From: an uncultured Flavobacteriales bacterium
GTDB lineage: Bacteria; Bacteroidota; Bacteroidia; Flavobacteriales_D; Sanyastnellaceae
Direction: 5' to 3'
Assembly (NCBI GenBank): GCA_938082505.1
Contig: CALLLH010000020.1
Coordinates: 1 to 64,000, forward strand
DNA length: 64,000 nt
Part shown: piece by piece, positions 51,096-59,675 of the stretch
How the letters are laid out: the number at the start of each line of letters is the position of its first letter
Position numbering within the stretch: the first letter of the stretch is position 1
Notes under the pieces: generated by a model
Seen by the model: only the letters and a program-made list of their open reading frames with translations
Told to the model about the DNA's origin: nothing
Databases searched by the model: none
Position numbers and translations under genes: made by a program

Positions 51096-54000
51096 ATGCG
51101 GTCGACCATCCAATTCTTCGTCAAGTACCACATCCTTGGAGACCTGCTCGTGTTTGCCTTGTTGGCGGCTGGTTGGGTCGGCATGGGGGGGATGAAAAGC
51201 AACTTCTTCCCCGTCACGGAATCCAAGACGATCGTGATTCAGGTGGTCTATCCCGGAGCCTCCCCGGCGGAGATCGAGGAGGGCATCGTGGCCAAGATCG
51301 AAGAGAACCTGCAGGGCATCGCAGGCCTGGATCAGGTGAAATCCGTCTGTTCGGAGAATGCGGGCAACATCACCGTTTCTGTGCTTGACGAGGACGAAAC
51401 CGATGAGATCCTCCAAGACGTCAAGAACGCAGTGGACAGGATCGCGTCCTTTCCTGTGGGCATGGAGCCCCCCACCGTATTCAAGCAGGAGGCCATCGGG
51501 GTGTCCATCACCTTTGCGTTGACGGGGGTGGAGGACCTCCGGGCGCTCAAGGCCGAGGCACGGCGCATCGAGCAGGACCTGCGGGCACTGGACGGAATCA
51601 GCCAGGTGTCCCTCAGCGGCTTTCCAGGGGAAGAAATCGAGGTCGCGCTCCGGGCGGACCGGCTCACCGAGCTGAACCTGACCATTGCAGAGGTCAGTGC
51701 GGCGATCAGGGCGGCCAACATCGAAACGACAGGGGGACGCCTCAAGACGGATCGGGAGGAGCTCGTCCTGCGCGGAAGGTTTCGCGGATATGATGCGGCG
51801 GCCCTCTCGGACATCGTATTGCGGGCCGACGCCGAAGGCGGATTCGTCCGGTTGTCTGATGTGGCGGATGTCCGGGACCGATGGGCCGACAACGACCCTT
51901 CGCGGAACTGGTTCAATGGGCGACCCGCAGTGGTCGTCACGGTCAACAACCTCACCACCGAGAGCATCCTCGAGGTGACGGACCTGGTCCGCGCCTACAT
52001 CGAAGCCTACAATGCCCAGGCCGATGAGGTGGGCACGGGACTCCGCATCGATGTGATCCGCGACAGTTCCGTGGTCCTGAACCAGCGGATCGACCTGCTC
52101 GTGAACAACGGTGTGGTGGGCTTCCTGCTGGTCGTCATCCTGCTGGCCTTGTTCCTCAACATCCGCCTGGCATTCTGGGTGGCCCTGGCCATCCCCGTCT
52201 CCTTTGCGGGCATGTTCATTTTTGCCGGGGCTGCGGGTGTGACCATCAATGTCATCAGCCTCTTCGGCATGATCCTCGTGATCGGCATCCTGGTCGACGA
52301 CGGCATAGTCATCGCCGAGAACATCTACCGGCATTACGAGATGGGCAAGGGCCGGATGGAGGCCACCATGGACGGCACCATGGAGGTGCTCCCGGCCGTG
52401 TTTGCCGCCATCGTCACCACCATGGTGGCCTTCGCTTCGTTCTTCTTCATCGAGGGCCGGCTCGGGGATTTCTTCGGAGACATGGCCTCCGTGATCATGC
52501 TGACATTGCTGTTCAGCCTCGTGGAGGGGGCGCTGATCCTTCCGGCCCACGTCGGCCATAGCAAGGCCTTGCGGCGGGATTTCAAGCCCAATGCAGTGGA
52601 GCGGGGCATGCGCAATTTCCTCGCGTTCCTACGGGACCGCCTGTATGCGCCTGTGCTCCGGTACTCATTGGACCAGCCTTGGGTCACCTTCAGTTCGATC
52701 GTGGCGCTGTTCCTGATCACCGTGCCCGGTCTGATCGGGAGCGGACTGGTCAAGACCACATTTTTCCCCTTCATCGAAGGGGACAACCTCACCGTCAACC
52801 TCAGCATGGTGAGCGGAACGCGGGACGCGCTGACGCGTTCTGAGCTGGACCGCATCGAGGATGTGATCTGGGAGGTCAATGCGGAGCTCGCAGCACAGCG
52901 GGAGGATGGTCTCGACATGATCCTGGCCGTGGACAAGCGGATCGGTCCCAATGCCCACACCGGGTCACTCAATGTCCAATTGCTGGACGGAGAGCGGCGC
53001 AACATGCGCTCCATGGACATCAGCGCCATGGTGCGGGAGCGGGTGGGCACCATCTATGGGGCAGAGAACCTCAGTTTTGCGGCCTTCTCACCGTTCGGGC
53101 GTCCCGTTTCGGTTTCTCTGCTGGGCAATGACCTCGGTGACCTTGACGCCGCCACGGCGGAGCTCAAGGCGGCCATGATGGAGCGCGAGGACCTGAAGGA
53201 CGTGATCGACAACAATCAAAAAGGCCTGAAGGAGCTCGAGATCGCACCCAAGCCCATGGCCTACCAGCTCGGATTGACGCGGGCCTCCCTGCTCGCCCAG
53301 ATCAGGGAGGGTTTTTTCGGCAGCGAGGTGCAGCGGCTGCAGCGCGGCCGCGATGAGGTCAGGGTCTGGGTTCGGCTGGACGAGCGCGACCGCCAGTCCA
53401 TCTCGGATCTGCAGCGCTTCCGTATCCGCACGCCCTCGGGGGGCTTGGTGCCCTTGGAAGAACTGGCCGATGTGGCATTGGTGAGCGGCATCACCGCCAT
53501 CAACCGACTTTACGGCGCCAGGGAGGTCCAGGTGAGTGCCGACCTTGCCGGGCCGGACGTCAGCGCCTCGGACGCGAATGCGGACATCAAGGCCAATGTG
53601 GTCCCGTCGGTGCTCGCCAGGTATCCTTCGATTCGGGCGAGCTACGAAGGACAGAACCGAGAACAGGCCAAATCCCAGAACAGCATCGCCGCCATCATGC
53701 CGCTCATTTTCGCATTGATGCTCCTGGTCGTCATCGTGGCGTTCCGCTCTCCGTTGCAAGCCTTTGCCGTGTTCGGACTCATCCCCTTCGGCATGGTCGG
53801 CATCAGCCTCGGGCACTGGATGCTCGGTGCGCAAATCAGCCTGTTCAGCATCCTCGGCCTCATCGCGTTGATCGGCATCCTGGTCAACGATGCACTCGTG
53901 TTCGTGGCGGCATTCAACAGCAACCTCAAGGCTGGTGATGACCTCCGCAAGGCAATCTGGGATGCGGGCATGAGCCGTTTCCGCCCCATCCTGTTGACCT

Positions 54001-55655
54001 CGGTGACCACGGTGGCAGGCCTCACGCCACTCATGCTCAACAAGAGTTTTCAGGCGCAGTTCCTCATTCCCATGGCGATTTCGGTGGCGTTCGGCCTCCT
54101 CTTCGTCACGGTCATCATCCTCATCCTGCTCCCCATCTATCTCTTGTGGATCAATCCATTGCACCGCTCGTGGGTGTGGGTTCAACGGGGCGATTGGCTC
54201 TCCCGCGAAGGGGCTGAGCCTGCTGTCCGCGAGGAGGAGGGATTCGAGGAAGAAGAACCTTCAGGCGGCGCACCTGCTGCCGGGGTATTGGGTGTCCTGC
54301 TGTTGGTCGGTGTGACCCTCTTCGCCCCGGGAAGCTTCTCGGCCCAATCCACGGGCGAAGGCCTTTCCAGGGAGCAGGCCATCGGCCTTGCATTGGAGCG
54401 CCATTATGGCATTCGAGTCGCCCGAAGCAATCAGGAAATTGCTGCCTTGGGCGATGATTGGGGCGCGGCCGGTGCATTGCCGCAGGTGGGGGTGTCGCTG
54501 GGCACGGGCACATCCGTGAATGACCAGACGGACAATCCCGGGACCTTCCTGCCCATTGCCACGCAAAGCCGATCGTTGGCGCCGGGAGCGCAAATGCAGT
54601 GGACGTTGTTCGATGGCATGGGCATGTTCGCCGCCAAGGACCGATTGGGGCTCGTGGCACTGCAGGCCGAGGGCAATGTGGAGCTCCTGGTCGAGGCCAC
54701 CGTGCAGGCCGTGATGAACGCCTATGATGCCATGCTCGTCCAGCAACAGGGGGTGGAGGTCCTGCGCTCAGCCCTCGATCTGACCCGGGAACGGCTGGAA
54801 CGCATCGAACGCGCGTCGGACATCGGCACGGCGGGCACCTTCGATCGGCTCCAGTTCGAGAATGCCCTCCTCAATGACAGCACGGCCCTGCTCCGCCAGC
54901 AGTCTGCGGTGCGCGCCGCCCGCCGCAATCTCAACCTGCTGCTCGTCCAATCCGAGGACGCAGAGTGGACCTTGACTTCACCGCTGGAGACCCCCTCCGC
55001 AGAGGGCGACCTCAGTGCGCTGAAGGCCGCGATGGCGGGCAACAACCAGGCTGTGCGGAATGCGGTGCTCTCCAAGGAGATCGCCGCCGCCGGTGTCCGG
55101 CAGGCCCGGGCGCGGCTCTACCCCGTGGTCGGGCTGACCGCCAATTGGGGCAACAGCCGTGGCGCTGTGGGCACGAATTCACTCATTCCCGATTCCGCCT
55201 TCTTCAATCCGTACCGCAACGGCGACATCTCCACGAATGTCACGAACTACGGTGCGACCCTGACGCTCAACTTCAATCTGTTCGGCGGCGGCGCCACCCG
55301 CCGTGCCATCCAGCAGGCCGAAATCCAAGTTGAAATGGCCGGGCTGGAACGCGACCGGCTCGAGGCCGAGGCCCACCATGCCCTCGCCCAGGCTTGGGAC
55401 CGCCGCAGCACGGCGGCCGCCATCCACGCCATGGCGGTTCAGCGGACGGGGAACGCCCGACTGGCGGCGGAAATCGGAGCCTCTCGCTACCGCGATGGCG
55501 TACTCAACGCCCTTGATTTCAGAGCCCTCGACGTGGCCGTTCTTCAAGCCGAGGCGGCTGAACTGGCCGCCAGTCAGGATTGGAGCGTGGCCCACTGGGA
55601 GGTGCTGCGCCTCATCGGCGGTCTCCGCGCAGGGGGCATCACGGACGCCCCCTGA
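51096..55655 (+). CDS. RND efflux pump fused to TolC-like outer-membrane channel
   Basis: 1519 residues in one frame. Residues 1 to ~1035 are an RND permease of the AcrB/HAE type: TM1 near 14-32, two large periplasmic loops, the proton-relay pair D401-D402 in GILVDDGIVIAENI, and the second-half motif GILVNDALVFVAAF. An acidic linker (about 1037-1058, EEE-rich) and a hydrophobic segment (1059-1077) with a signal-peptidase-like end (GSFSAQ, ~1084) follow. Residues ~1085-1519 are an outer-membrane factor with two OEP repeats (LSREQAIGLALERHYGIRVA; LNFNLFGGGATRRAIQQAE). Fused CusA/CzcA-TolC proteins are known in Bacteroidota; here the pump is of the multidrug-like branch (permease class by inspection). 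Confidence 0.93.
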   Translation: MRSTIQFFVKYHILGDLLVFALLAAGWVGMGGMKSNFFPVTESKTIVIQVVYPGASPAEIEEGIVAKIEENLQGIAGLDQVKSVCSENAGNITVSVLDEDETDEILQDVKNAVDRIASFPVGMEPPTVFKQEAIGVSITFALTGVEDLRALKAEARRIEQDLRALDGISQVSLSGFPGEEIEVALRADRLTELNLTIAEVSAAIRAANIETTGGRLKTDREELVLRGRFRGYDAAALSDIVLRADAEGGFVRLSDVADVRDRWADNDPSRNWFNGRPAVVVTVNNLTTESILEVTDLVRAYIEAYNAQADEVGTGLRIDVIRDSSVVLNQRIDLLVNNGVVGFLLVVILLALFLNIRLAFWVALAIPVSFAGMFIFAGAAGVTINVISLFGMILVIGILVDDGIVIAENIYRHYEMGKGRMEATMDGTMEVLPAVFAAIVTTMVAFASFFFIEGRLGDFFGDMASVIMLTLLFSLVEGALILPAHVGHSKALRRDFKPNAVERGMRNFLAFLRDRLYAPVLRYSLDQPWVTFSSIVALFLITVPGLIGSGLVKTTFFPFIEGDNLTVNLSMVSGTRDALTRSELDRIEDVIWEVNAELAAQREDGLDMILAVDKRIGPNAHTGSLNVQLLDGERRNMRSMDISAMVRERVGTIYGAENLSFAAFSPFGRPVSVSLLGNDLGDLDAATAELKAAMMEREDLKDVIDNNQKGLKELEIAPKPMAYQLGLTRASLLAQIREGFFGSEVQRLQRGRDEVRVWVRLDERDRQSISDLQRFRIRTPSGGLVPLEELADVALVSGITAINRLYGAREVQVSADLAGPDVSASDANADIKANVVPSVLARYPSIRASYEGQNREQAKSQNSIAAIMPLIFALMLLVVIVAFRSPLQAFAVFGLIPFGMVGISLGHWMLGAQISLFSILGLIALIGILVNDALVFVAAFNSNLKAGDDLRKAIWDAGMSRFRPILLTSVTTVAGLTPLMLNKSFQAQFLIPMAISVAFGLLFVTVIILILLPIYLLWINPLHRSWVWVQRGDWLSREGAEPAVREEEGFEEEEPSGGAPAAGVLGVLLLVGVTLFAPGSFSAQSTGEGLSREQAIGLALERHYGIRVARSNQEIAALGDDWGAAGALPQVGVSLGTGTSVNDQTDNPGTFLPIATQSRSLAPGAQMQWTLFDGMGMFAAKDRLGLVALQAEGNVELLVEATVQAVMNAYDAMLVQQQGVEVLRSALDLTRERLERIERASDIGTAGTFDRLQFENALLNDSTALLRQQSAVRAARRNLNLLLVQSEDAEWTLTSPLETPSAEGDLSALKAAMAGNNQAVRNAVLSKEIAAAGVRQARARLYPVVGLTANWGNSRGAVGTNSLIPDSAFFNPYRNGDISTNVTNYGATLTLNFNLFGGGATRRAIQQAEIQVEMAGLERDRLEAEAHHALAQAWDRRSTAAAIHAMAVQRTGNARLAAEIGASRYRDGVLNALDFRALDVAVLQAEAAELAASQDWSVAHWEVLRLIGGLRAGGITDAP
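55631..55653. terminator. Hairpin at the end of the efflux operon
   Basis: Perfect AGGGGGC / GCCCCCT arms around a 9-base loop, lying in the last codons of the fusion gene and touching its stop. The convergent DUF1028 gene ends 19 bases later. Confidence 0.35.
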
Positions 55656-55673
55656 CCCTGCAGAACGGGGCCC

Positions 55674-56714
55674 TCACTCGCGGTCGTCCTGCTGCGGTCG
55701 TTGGGTGTTGGGAGGGGCACTGGCCCCGCTGTATTGCATGGTCGAGATGAGGTTGCCGTCACCATCGCTGAGGCGCAGGAACAGCGTGCCCGCAGCCGGC
55801 AGCTGCCAGGTCGTCCACGGGCCGGACAGCGATACCGTTTCCAACAGGGCGCCAAGGACATCGAAGACGGCCATCTCCGCCGGGGTGGGACCGTCCCATT
55901 TGAGCAGGGCCTGCCCATCGTCCTGCCGGGTGATGAGCAGCGCACCGGCGCCCCCCTCGTCCTGAAGCCCGCTGGTGCCGTTCCACGCATCGAATTCGGC
56001 CTGCAGCACGTCGATGGGCTCCACACCGAAAGGCGTGATGGCGACGACGAGATCGAGCGTCAGGTCCTCCGGGTCATCGCCGGGATAGGCGACCCGCAGG
56101 AAGGCACTGCGGCTGCTCACACCCTCGTCGAGGCAACGGGTGTCGGCCCCGGCCACATTGGCTCCCTGCATGGCGGCCATGAGCTTTTCCGCGAGGGTCC
56201 CCTCGGTTTCCAGAAACCCCGCTTCCATCTGCGTCAGGATTTCCTCGCCCAGCAGGATGTTGCCCTGTATGGCGTAGTTGGGCCCGACGATGTGTCCCTT
56301 CCAATCCATGCAGTTGCTGCCCGTAAAGGCGGCCGCACGCGCCTCGCCCGAGACGAGGTCGGCCATGCCGTATTGCCGGATGGCGGGGTTGCCTTGGTTG
56401 TCATTGTCTTCGAGCCAGGCCATGAGCTCCTCGGGCGAGAGCCCATTGTTGATGACCTGGTCATGCGCGGCCCCCTGGTTGGCCGGAATCCAATAGCTCT
56501 GGGTATGGATGGCCCCGATGTCGGGCAGAACGTCGCTGATGATCACCGCGCCGCCGGCAATGTCGTCGTCGTCCAGGCAGGTGGCGCCCGCACTGCCGAC
56601 CTGTCCGGTGGCCACGTCGACCGCCACGATGCTGAAGGTATCCTGGGCCGCCGCCGAGAGGGTGCAAATCGACAGGGACAACAGGCATGCCGAGGAAAGG
56701 AGTACAATGCGCAT
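55674..56714 (-). CDS. Exported DUF1028 (Ntn-hydrolase-like) protein with T9SS type A tail
   Basis: 346 residues with a signal peptide (cleavage near SAAAQ). The DUF1028 domain starts directly after it (DTFSIVAVDVATGQVGSAGA) and runs to about residue 235, with the GPNYAIQGN motif; the family is placed among Ntn-hydrolases, and its substrate is not established. The last ~80 residues look like a degenerate T9SS type A sorting domain (LLKWDGPTPAEMAVFDVLG). Most DUF1028 proteins I know are not described as surface sorted, so this combination is unusual. Upstream TAACTTGA (56719-56726, minus) may be its -7 box. Confidence 0.85.
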   Translation of the reverse strand: MRIVLLSSACLLSLSICTLSAAAQDTFSIVAVDVATGQVGSAGATCLDDDDIAGGAVIISDVLPDIGAIHTQSYWIPANQGAAHDQVINNGLSPEELMAWLEDNDNQGNPAIRQYGMADLVSGEARAAAFTGSNCMDWKGHIVGPNYAIQGNILLGEEILTQMEAGFLETEGTLAEKLMAAMQGANVAGADTRCLDEGVSSRSAFLRVAYPGDDPEDLTLDLVVAITPFGVEPIDVLQAEFDAWNGTSGLQDEGGAGALLITRQDDGQALLKWDGPTPAEMAVFDVLGALLETVSLSGPWTTWQLPAAGTLFLRLSDGDGNLISTMQYSGASAPPNTQRPQQDDRE

Positions 56715-56804
56715 GGCCTCAAGTTAATCAGGGTGACAGCAAGCCGGAATCCTCCGACGAAACCTCCGTGGAAATGCCGCGTATAATGTGTCAAATAAAG
56801 ACCG

Positions 56805-57251
56805 ATGACACGCTTGAAGACCGTCTTGATGGCCGCGATCACCGCTTGGTTGCTGGCCGGATGCACCAAGGACCAGGTATTCTCGAATCCGAATACCGGG
56901 ACGATCCGTGAATTGGGATTCGAATGGAACACCGAATACTCGGCATGTCTAGCGTCGGATGACCTCGAGGAAAAGTGGTGTGGAACCGCACTTTGGCTCG
57001 ACGGGGAGCGCTTGGTGTTGGATTTGCCCTCGCCCGATCCCGCGACCATGCCCTCGGATGATGTGCTGACCAAAAAGTCGGTTGTGGCCCAGACGGTGCT
57101 CTATCGCTACATCCCGGTGAGTCAATCGGTCATCCTGTACCTCGAGCAAGGCGAGCTGACCCTCACCTGGAAGGACCATGGCCGCTGTTTCAAGGGGGAT
57201 GTGCTCGACGGCGATTTCCTGACCATCTGCCGCGGCGGAGCGGCTTCATGA
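56805..57251 (+). CDS. Small lipoprotein of unknown function
   Basis: 148 residues with a lipoprotein signal (AWLLAGC, Cys at residue 20). The mature part is mainly beta, with three further cysteines (around 48, 59 and 128) and a hydrophobic strand SQSVILYLEQGELTLTW. No family recognised. It ends 30 bases from the convergent metallophosphoesterase stop; a CTTCAT-GAC-ATGAAG hairpin (57244-57258) covers its stop codon. Confidence 0.75.
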   Translation: MTRLKTVLMAAITAWLLAGCTKDQVFSNPNTGTIRELGFEWNTEYSACLASDDLEEKWCGTALWLDGERLVLDLPSPDPATMPSDDVLTKKSVVAQTVLYRYIPVSQSVILYLEQGELTLTWKDHGRCFKGDVLDGDFLTICRGGAAS

Positions 57252-57280
57252 CATGAAGGTCCTCAGGTCGGGGAATGCAC

Positions 57281-59629
57281 TCACTCAGACACGACCCATT
57301 GTCCGCGGGCGACACGCCCGTGGCGGTCTGCCGCCATCAGGAAGAGGGTGCCCGATACGGGGTTCAACAATGTGAGTTGCCAGCCGTGTTCCGTCGGCAC
57401 GTCCTCCAACGCGACTTTGTTGCCCAGTGAATCCACCACCCGGAGCACATCCGGATTGAAGTCCACCGGCCAGACCACGATGACCGGACCCGGGCTGGGG
57501 TTGGGGTAGATTTCGAGGGGTTGCGCGTCAAGGATGCGGGGCGGTTGGACCGCCAAGGGCAGCCCGATACAATCTGTCGTGCTTCCCAACCGCAGGCTCA
57601 AGTCATCGAAATAGCAATCGTTGTCGGTCCCCGCGATGCGGGTGCCCTGAAGTTCGAGCCGCACCGTGCGGGTACCCGTGGGCAGCAGGCCCTCGATCTC
57701 GACCGGGGTCCACGTTGCGGTTGGCATTTCGAACCAACCGGTCTCACCGGTCTCGGTGTCGGCATCATCCAGGAATACCATCCGCATGGCGGGAATGTCG
57801 GCACCGCTCCAGTCGCTCATGTAAGCTTGGGCAAAGGCCACCTGCACACCGGTGTCGATGGAGTCCGTCCAAGCGCTGACGTCCACTTCCTGGTGCATCC
57901 GGGCGAGGTCGCTCTCGGTGCACAGTCCGCCCACGGCGAAATAGCGGTCGCCGGAATGGGGGTTGACCCCATTGCATTCACCTGCGGTCAGCGATTCCGC
58001 CACGCCTTCGGTGACGGTCCAGCCGTCCAGGCCTTCCTCGGCACCAGGATTGACCAGCAGGTTGTCACCTTGCAGCGATTCCGAGGTGAAAAAGGGCACG
58101 GGCGCCGTCCACGGGCTCCATTCCAGGGAACGGTCCCGGTAACGCACACGCCAGAACAGTGCGGCATTTTCAGGCAATCCCGGAATGGCTTCGGTGGTCA
58201 GCGATGCATCCACCTGCGTATCTTCATTGAAGTACACGTTGCGGTAGCGCTCCCATACATCCGCCAGAGGCGCGTTGAAGCCATTGATGTCCGCGGCCAC
58301 CTGCCATTGCGTCTCGCCGTGCTCGGCACCTGACGCTCCACCACCAAAGGCCGAGGCCGCCAACACGACGCACTCCGGCGGTTGCACTGTCCCCAGAGGG
58401 GCCACCGGGTCGGGTGGGGCCACCGGTTGGTCGGCCTTCATCACCACGAGGCTGTCCGTACAGACGTTGTCCAGCGTTTCGGCGTTGTCTCCTCGACTCA
58501 GCCGCTTCACGGTGAACCGGGGCTCGTCGCCTGCGACCACATCGACCGCGACGAACCCCCAGTCGTCGGTCGTGATCTCGAATTCGTCGTAGTCGAATTG
58601 CGGCCAGGCCCCCCAGTAGTCGATGGCACCGCCGGCGGTGGCCACATTGATCCACAGGTGTTTGTGGTCCTTGGATTGTCCACGCGAATAGCCGTGGGTG
58701 TGCCCGAAAAAGTGGATGCTCGGCTTGCCGCAAGCCCCGGTGAACGCCTCGAGCTGGGCGACGACCTCCCCGGTGAAATCAGCCTCGCCGGGGGTCCAGA
58801 GTTCCGATTTATGGGGGTGGTGAAGTTGGGCGAAAACAAAGTCGATGTGGTCCAGCGCGCAGGTGGCCTCGAGCACCCCTGCAAGCCAGCCGAGCTGCTC
58901 CGGGCCGTCGTATGGGCCGTTGGAGTCAAGACCCATGAAGCGGACGTTGCCGTAGTCCTTGTACCACCAATGCTCCTCATAGCCGGCCGTGCCGTTTTCC
59001 GGGAGGTGGAAGTACTGGAAATAGTAGGTGGAATTCACCTCGTGGTTGCCGAGTACGGGGTACAGCGGAACCTGGGCGAAGAGGTCGTGGGAGGGAGCGA
59101 AGAAATCGTTGGCCCATTGGCCGTAGTTGTTGCCGTTGACGACGAGGTCGCCCGGAATCAGCACGAGGGCAATCTCATCCGATGTCTCCCCCCCGAAATA
59201 GTCGAGCACCCCTTGGTGGACGACCTCATCGAACACGTCGGGATCCTCATTGCTCTTCTGCATGTCGCTCATCGCGACAAAAGAGAAGTCGCCCTCTGCC
59301 GTGTGCAGTGGAGGCGTGCGGAACCGGTAGGTCAGGGTGGATTCCGATCCGGCCGCGACCCGATAGAAGTAGGGGCTGTCCGGGGCGAGGCCGTCGATGA
59401 GGATGTCGTGGAGGAATCCTTCCGGCGTTACCGTTCCGGTGGATACGATCTCCGTCCCGAGGTTTTCGTCCGCACCCCATTCGAGGATGGCCGCGTCGGT
59501 GCCCACCGTCTCGAAGAGGACGCGGATCGCATCGGGTTCGGCGTCCTGGAGATAGGGGGCGACGAGCAGGGATTGCGCCGAAAGGCGGGCAGTCAGGGCC
59601 GCAGCGAGAGCGAACATGAGGAGGCGCAT
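57281..59629 (-). CDS. Secreted metallophosphoesterase (purple-acid-phosphatase-like) with T9SS type A tail
   Basis: 782 residues, signal peptide ending LSAQ (residue 19). An Fn3-like N-terminal domain (about 22-106) is followed by a calcineurin-type phosphoesterase domain with D122 (AMSDMQ), GD (160-161), GNHE (194-197), HHPH (270-273) and GHTH (309-312), i.e. all metal and phosphate ligands. A jelly-roll region (about 520-690) and a T9SS type A sorting domain (IYPNPSPGPVIVVW) complete it. Predicted to release phosphate from extracellular esters. It is divergent from the FISUMP gene across 46 bases, where TACCTTCG (minus) and TAAATTCA (plus) could be the two -7 boxes. Confidence 0.92.
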   Translation of the reverse strand: MRLLMFALAAALTARLSAQSLLVAPYLQDAEPDAIRVLFETVGTDAAILEWGADENLGTEIVSTGTVTPEGFLHDILIDGLAPDSPYFYRVAAGSESTLTYRFRTPPLHTAEGDFSFVAMSDMQKSNEDPDVFDEVVHQGVLDYFGGETSDEIALVLIPGDLVVNGNNYGQWANDFFAPSHDLFAQVPLYPVLGNHEVNSTYYFQYFHLPENGTAGYEEHWWYKDYGNVRFMGLDSNGPYDGPEQLGWLAGVLEATCALDHIDFVFAQLHHPHKSELWTPGEADFTGEVVAQLEAFTGACGKPSIHFFGHTHGYSRGQSKDHKHLWINVATAGGAIDYWGAWPQFDYDEFEITTDDWGFVAVDVVAGDEPRFTVKRLSRGDNAETLDNVCTDSLVVMKADQPVAPPDPVAPLGTVQPPECVVLAASAFGGGASGAEHGETQWQVAADINGFNAPLADVWERYRNVYFNEDTQVDASLTTEAIPGLPENAALFWRVRYRDRSLEWSPWTAPVPFFTSESLQGDNLLVNPGAEEGLDGWTVTEGVAESLTAGECNGVNPHSGDRYFAVGGLCTESDLARMHQEVDVSAWTDSIDTGVQVAFAQAYMSDWSGADIPAMRMVFLDDADTETGETGWFEMPTATWTPVEIEGLLPTGTRTVRLELQGTRIAGTDNDCYFDDLSLRLGSTTDCIGLPLAVQPPRILDAQPLEIYPNPSPGPVIVVWPVDFNPDVLRVVDSLGNKVALEDVPTEHGWQLTLLNPVSGTLFLMAADRHGRVARGQWVVSE

Positions 59630-59675
59630 GACCCGAAGGTATGAAGGTCAAGCAATTGGGAATTAAATTCAACCC

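Noticed and set aside
49992-52559. 855-codon open frame on the minus strand
   Set aside because: It runs antisense across the adaptor and pump genes. The translation is His/Asp/Gln-rich with no domain, as expected for an antisense frame of GC-rich coding DNA.
51096-55655. Possibility that the pump-channel fusion is a sequencing artefact
   Set aside because: The frame stays open over the joint with a sensible linker and hydrophobic segment, and no separate TolC start or stop is present. An artefact joining two frames would not usually create this topology.
58382-59644. 420-codon open frame on the plus strand
   Set aside because: Antisense to the metallophosphoesterase with complete active-site motifs. 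Val/Gly-rich shadow.
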